DNA of 9,013 nt from JBBQKP01 sp038326995. GTDB taxonomy: Bacteria; Planctomycetota; Phycisphaerae; Tepidisphaerales; Tepidisphaeraceae. Each line of letters starts with the position of its first letter. Positions within the stretch are counted from its first letter, which is position 1. Position numbers and translations under genes: made by a program. The notes under the pieces are model-generated. The model ran no database searches and had not been told where the DNA came from. It saw only the letters and a list, made by a program, of their open reading frames with translations. Of this stretch, positions 6,611 through 9,013 are shown in pieces. The stretch spans positions 1 to 9,013 of the forward strand of contig JBBQKP010000138.1 in assembly GCA_038326995.1 (NCBI GenBank), in the 5' to 3' direction.

Positions 6611-7675
6611 ATGGAAAAATTGCGTGTCGGCATCCTCGGCTGCGGAAAAATCAGTGAGACTTATCTTAAAAACCTCACGGGCATGTTCGCCGACCGCGTC
6701 ACTGTGGTCGCATTGGCGGATGTCATGCTCGAGAGCGCGATGAAGCGATCGGAGCAGTTCAACATTTCCCGATTCGGCGGCCCCGAGTTACTCCTCGCAG
6801 CAGATGACATCGACCTGATCGCCAACCTCACCCCCGCACCCATTCACTACGCGATGACCCGTTCAATTCTCGAAGCGGGCAAACACGTCTATAGCGAAAA
6901 GCCGCTCGCCCTTTCGATGCATGAAGGTCAGGAGTTAGTCGAACTCGCAAAATCTAAATCGCTGCGACTGTCGGTCGCGCCAGACACCATGCTCGGCGCG
7001 GGCGTGCAACAAACCAAGCAACTGATCGACGCAGGAGAGATCGGTCGCGTGCTTGCCGCGACGTCGCTGGTCACGGTGAACAGCGTGAACGAACGCTACT
7101 ACAGCACATTTCGCGGCCCGCTGCTCGACGTCGGGCCCTACGCCGTTGCGGCAATGCTCTTCATCCTGGGCCCCGCGAAATTTGTCAGCGGCGTCGTGCA
7201 GGCGAAACGCCAACCTGAACTAAACTCGGCCGTCCCTCCGATGCCCGCAGATTTCCTCACCCTCGACAACCCGGGCAACGCCGCCGTCACCATCGAGTTC
7301 GCAAGCGGAGCGCTGGCCACACTCGTGGTTTCGGGCGAGGCCTCGAGATATTTCATCACACTCAAATTATTCGGCTCAAAAGGGTGGATCGAAGCGCCCG
7401 ACCCGAACACGTTCTCCGGCCCGGTCAAAGTGCAGATCGGCTTCGACACACCCTCCGAACCCACCATCGGCTTCGCGCATGCAGACAACGCCCGCGGCGT
7501 CGGCATCTGGGACATGGCCGCCGCGATCGCCGATGGTCGCCCGCACCGCCTGAGCAGCGACTTTTCACTCCACACGCTCGAAGTCATGCTCAGCGCCATC
7601 GAATCGAGCAAGGCCCAGAAACGCATCGAACTGAAAACAACATTCGACCCGATCGAGCCGATGCCCAAGACCTAG
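6611..7675 (+). CDS. Gfo/Idh/MocA-family NAD(P)-dependent oxidoreductase
   Basis: The 354-residue protein has an N-terminal Rossmann fold with the dinucleotide-binding loop GILGCGKIS (7-15) and an acidic residue after the second strand (D37). The family's catalytic Lys motif is SEKP (95-98, K97). The substrate-side domain begins at about 125. Where most relatives have DxGxH, this one reads LLDVGPYAV (171-179), with Tyr177 in place of His. From memory this GPY variant is a recognised subgroup rather than a mutation. The C-terminal part (FDPIEPMPKT) is complete, and the length is normal. These enzymes oxidise or epimerise sugars, inositols or related polyols; the substrate cannot be assigned here. 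There are 57 bases between the helicase stop and this ATG, with no clear Shine-Dalgarno, so it may be last in the plus-strand operon or have its own promoter. Two hairpins downstream probably terminate transcription. Confidence 0.9.
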   Translation: MEKLRVGILGCGKISETYLKNLTGMFADRVTVVALADVMLESAMKRSEQFNISRFGGPELLLAADDIDLIANLTPAPIHYAMTRSILEAGKHVYSEKPLALSMHEGQELVELAKSKSLRLSVAPDTMLGAGVQQTKQLIDAGEIGRVLAATSLVTVNSVNERYYSTFRGPLLDVGPYAVAAMLFILGPAKFVSGVVQAKRQPELNSAVPPMPADFLTLDNPGNAAVTIEFASGALATLVVSGEASRYFITLKLFGSKGWIEAPDPNTFSGPVKVQIGFDTPSEPTIGFAHADNARGVGIWDMAAAIADGRPHRLSSDFSLHTLEVMLSAIESSKAQKRIELKTTFDPIEPMPKT

Positions 7676-7711
7676 AACAACCCGCTCGCGAGGTCTAAGC
7701 AAAGTCGAGCC

Positions 7712-7730
7712 AGTCAGGCCTTGCCTGACT
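7712..7730 (+). terminator. Compact perfect hairpin after the oxidoreductase gene
   Basis: AGTCAGGC (7712-7719) and GCCTGACT (7723-7730) form a perfect 8-bp stem with a 3-base loop, 36 bases after the stop codon. The sequence that follows (TGATCTTCAT) is only moderately T-rich, so it may be a weak terminator or an RNA 3'-end stabiliser on the plus strand. Read from the minus strand there is no T-run after the stem. Confidence 0.45.
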
Positions 7731-7759
7731 TGATCTTCATCGCGTGCTTCGTCCGCCGG

Positions 7760-7811
7760 GTGGCGCTGCCTGTTCGATTAGAAAAGTCAATCAAGGCAGC
7801 GTCGCGCTTTT
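7760..7811 (+). terminator. Probable rho-independent terminator of the plus-strand unit
   Basis: GTGGCGCTGCC (7760-7770) pairs with GGCAGCGTCGC (7795-7805) in an 11-pair stem that includes two G-T wobbles. The 24-base loop contains GATT and AATC, which can extend the stem. GC and TTTT (7808-7811) follow. The arrangement points to plus-strand termination; on the minus strand the flank is GC-rich. The long loop and the short T-run lower confidence. Confidence 0.5.
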
Positions 7812-7848
7812 AAGTAACTCAAGTAAACCCTCCACAATCACCTGAAGC

Positions 7849-7938
7849 GTGCCGAGGGTGCTGATCGAAGGGGACTTTGCACAGCGACTGTCTACCGCGA
7901 TCGATGCGGTGCAGCGGCTCATCAATGCGTCGTCGTGA
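7849..7938 (+). other. Short open stretch with coding-like composition, possible gene remnant
   Basis: In the 285-base convergent gap 7676-7960, a 29-codon frame from GTG at 7849 to TGA at 7936-7938 encodes an amphipathic peptide (core LSTAIDAVQRLINASS) with mostly G or C in third positions, like the real genes here. An in-frame TGA at 7843-7845 closes it upstream, so it could be the tail of a decayed gene or chance. The opposite strand also has a 43-codon frame over part of the same stretch, with poorer codon usage. I do not claim a functional gene. Confidence 0.15.
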
Positions 7939-7960
7939 GCGATGAACGCGCGGCAGCGAA

Positions 7961-8836
7961 TCACTCCACGACAAATGAGATCTGCATGGGAATCAAAACG
8001 GTACTGTTGTCGCTGGCGTCAGGTTGAAGTTTTAAAGTGGCAGTGGGCTTGAATTTTCGCTCGCTAAATTCCTCGACGAGGGCCGGCTTGGTCGTGCCGT
8101 CCGGCAGTATTGCGATGGCGCTGAACTCGTAGTCGGCCGGGGGCAGGTCGTTCACCGAATCCAGCGAAGACATTGCGCTGTACATACGTTCAAACGTCAC
8201 GGTCTTGCCATCGGAGCCGTCGACGAGTTTCGACGTCGGCTTGAACGTCCAGACGATTTTCGTGCCGTCAGGGAGTGGCTTGGTCGATTGCTGGGTGTCG
8301 CTGCGGTAGGTCGCGTATATCGTGGGCAGTGTGACCCCGTACCAGTGCGTCGCATTGTTGATGTCGGGGTTCAATGCCCTTGGCCTTGGGCCGGTGATGC
8401 GCCAGACGAAGTTCTGTGCGATGCCGGGCGCGCCGTCACGCGTCCCCTTCAATGGGCTGACCGGATCAAGCTCGGCGATGTACTTCTTACCTTCAAACGG
8501 GAACGTGATCGTGCCGTAAGGCAGATAGAACAGGCCCTGCGGAAGCTTGAGCTTGAACGTTCCATCGGCGGCGATGGGCGGGCGAAAGTTGTTGTTCTCG
8601 CCGACCGCGGTGACGCCGTTCATGTTCACCTCGAACTCGACACCCGGCAGCGCGATGGGCGTCCCGTCGGGGCTCGTGATACGGCCCGTGAAGTAACCCG
8701 CCTCGGCAAGCGCGGCTGCGGGCACAGCAGCACCAGCAGCGGCTGCTGTTGGATTGGCCGTGTCGTCACAGCCAGCTGACAGGGCAAAGGCCACGATGAG
8801 TAACAACGTCAGACGATGTGAAAGATGAAAAATCAT
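7961..8836 (-). CDS. Small lipoprotein with carboxypeptidase-regulatory-like domain
   Basis: The 291-residue protein starts with a lipoprotein signal: a basic/hydrophobic stretch (HRLTLLLIVAFAL) and the lipobox LSAGC with acylated Cys23. The ATG at 8836 is preferred over the in-frame ATG at 8872 because AGAGGA lies four bases upstream of it and because it gives a normal-length signal peptide. An Ala-rich spacer (about 31-47) leads to a beta-sandwich-like region (about 47-125) opening GYFTGRITSPDGTPI, the type of beginning seen in carboxypeptidase-regulatory-like or transthyretin-like domains. The rest is predicted beta-rich and ends MQISFVVE. It should be an extracytoplasmic, lipid-anchored protein; a role in the envelope or in binding is only a guess. 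I do not recognise the precise family. A second gene ending TQILFVVE lies just upstream on the same strand, suggesting a tandem duplication. It converges with the plus-strand unit. Confidence 0.8.
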   Translation of the reverse strand: MIFHLSHRLTLLLIVAFALSAGCDDTANPTAAAAGAAVPAAALAEAGYFTGRITSPDGTPIALPGVEFEVNMNGVTAVGENNNFRPPIAADGTFKLKLPQGLFYLPYGTITFPFEGKKYIAELDPVSPLKGTRDGAPGIAQNFVWRITGPRPRALNPDINNATHWYGVTLPTIYATYRSDTQQSTKPLPDGTKIVWTFKPTSKLVDGSDGKTVTFERMYSAMSSLDSVNDLPPADYEFSAIAILPDGTTKPALVEEFSERKFKPTATLKLQPDASDNSTVLIPMQISFVVE

Positions 8837-8840
8837 AGAA

Positions 8841-8846
8841 TCCTCT
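8841..8846 (-). promoter_or_regulatory. Shine-Dalgarno sequence fixing the lipoprotein start
   Basis: AGAGGA on the minus strand lies four bases before the ATG at 8836. It is the clearest ribosome-binding site in the window, and it supports the shorter reading of the lipoprotein gene over the in-frame ATG 36 bases upstream, whose own coding sequence would contain it. Confidence 0.65.
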
Positions 8847-8903
8847 GTGTGCCGCAGTACCAATAATTTCAAAAAAGGATAACCAATCCGAACGAGACAT
8901 GTG

Positions 8904-8930
8904 GCAGCACAGTACCATCTGTCGCGCTGC
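8904..8930. other. Bulged hairpin between the two lipoprotein-like genes
   Basis: GCAGC with ACAG (8905-8912, sharing the A) pairs with CTGT (8919-8922), a 3-base bulge and GCTGC (8926-8930) across the loop TACCAT. On the minus strand it lies about 57 bases after the stop of the edge gene, so it could mark that gene's transcript end, but no T-run follows directly. A 10-bp GC palindrome, CGGCCGGCCG, is at 8969-8978. Confidence 0.25.
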
Positions 8931-8986
8931 GGACAAGATTTTTATTCCTCTTGCAGAACTCTCTCGATCGGCCGGCCGCAGAATGC

Positions 8987-9013
8987 TTACTCCACCACGA
9001 ATAATATCTGAGT
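8987..9013 (-). CDS. C-terminal eight codons of a probable paralogue of the lipoprotein (partial)
   Basis: On the minus strand, from the right edge, the frame reads TQILFVVE followed by TAA (8987-8989). The complete lipoprotein 150 bases downstream on the same strand ends MQISFVVE. Six of eight terminal residues match, including the last four. The nucleotide sequences of these tails differ at several positions, as expected for an older duplication rather than a recent copy. The rest of the gene lies outside the window, and eight codons are thin evidence; chance cannot be excluded. Confidence 0.45.
   Translation of the reverse strand, partial: TQILFVVE

Noticed and set aside
7676..7811. Integron attC-like site, from GTCTAAGC and the following hairpins
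   Set aside because: The core does not fit RYYYAAC / GTTRRRY, and no integrase or cassette gene is present; terminators explain the stems better.
8288..8779. 163-codon plus-strand frame opposite the lipoprotein
   Set aside because: The opposite strand has a lipobox, a Shine-Dalgarno and a paralogue-like tail; this frame has none of these.

Overview
The window is a GC-rich bacterial chromosome segment with one partial gene at each end and seven complete genes. It holds no rRNA, tRNA, CRISPR array, insertion sequence or phage gene that I can recognise. A planctomycete is the best guess, possibly of the Phycisphaerae. The reasons are the GC-rich third positions, starts that mostly lack Shine-Dalgarno sequences, and a membrane protein with a CXXC zinc ribbon and a degenerate von Willebrand A (VWA) domain. 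A small lipoprotein with a carboxypeptidase-regulatory-like fold fits too. This assignment is inference.

Layout. Bases 1-192 encode the C-terminus of a Brp/Blh-type beta-carotene cleavage enzyme on the plus strand. A 224-base convergent gap follows. A minus-strand gene (417-1571) encodes a cytosolic VWA protein with an intact metal-binding (MIDAS) site. Only 62 bases away, and divergent from it, starts a plus-strand run: a zinc-ribbon/membrane/degenerate-VWA protein (1634-2749), a VOC-fold protein (2771-3181), a membrane-anchored endonuclease/exonuclease/phosphatase (EEP) protein (3168-4073) and a full-length ligase-associated DEXH helicase (4070-6553). The last three overlap by 14 and 4 bases, so they are probably co-transcribed and translationally coupled. 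A Gfo/Idh/MocA oxidoreductase (6611-7675) follows after 57 bases and may share the transcript or have its own promoter. Two hairpins at 7712-7730 and 7760-7805, the second followed by TTTT, probably end this plus-strand unit.

The right part is on the minus strand: a lipoprotein gene (7961-8836) and, at the window edge (8987-9013), the last eight codons of what looks like a paralogue of it.

How the genes work together. The helicase belongs to a DNA-repair family normally found with an ATP-dependent ligase, an MBL-fold exonuclease and a PdeM-type phosphoesterase. None of these is present here; the overlapping upstream neighbour is instead an EEP-family protein. The two divergent VWA genes may be functionally linked. 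Each start codon directly follows or lies one codon from an in-frame stop, and each has a TANNNT box 6-8 bases upstream, which suggests leaderless transcripts. I see no convincing new multi-gene system. The EEP-helicase coupling, the VWA pair and the tandem lipoprotein paralogues are the points most worth a second look.
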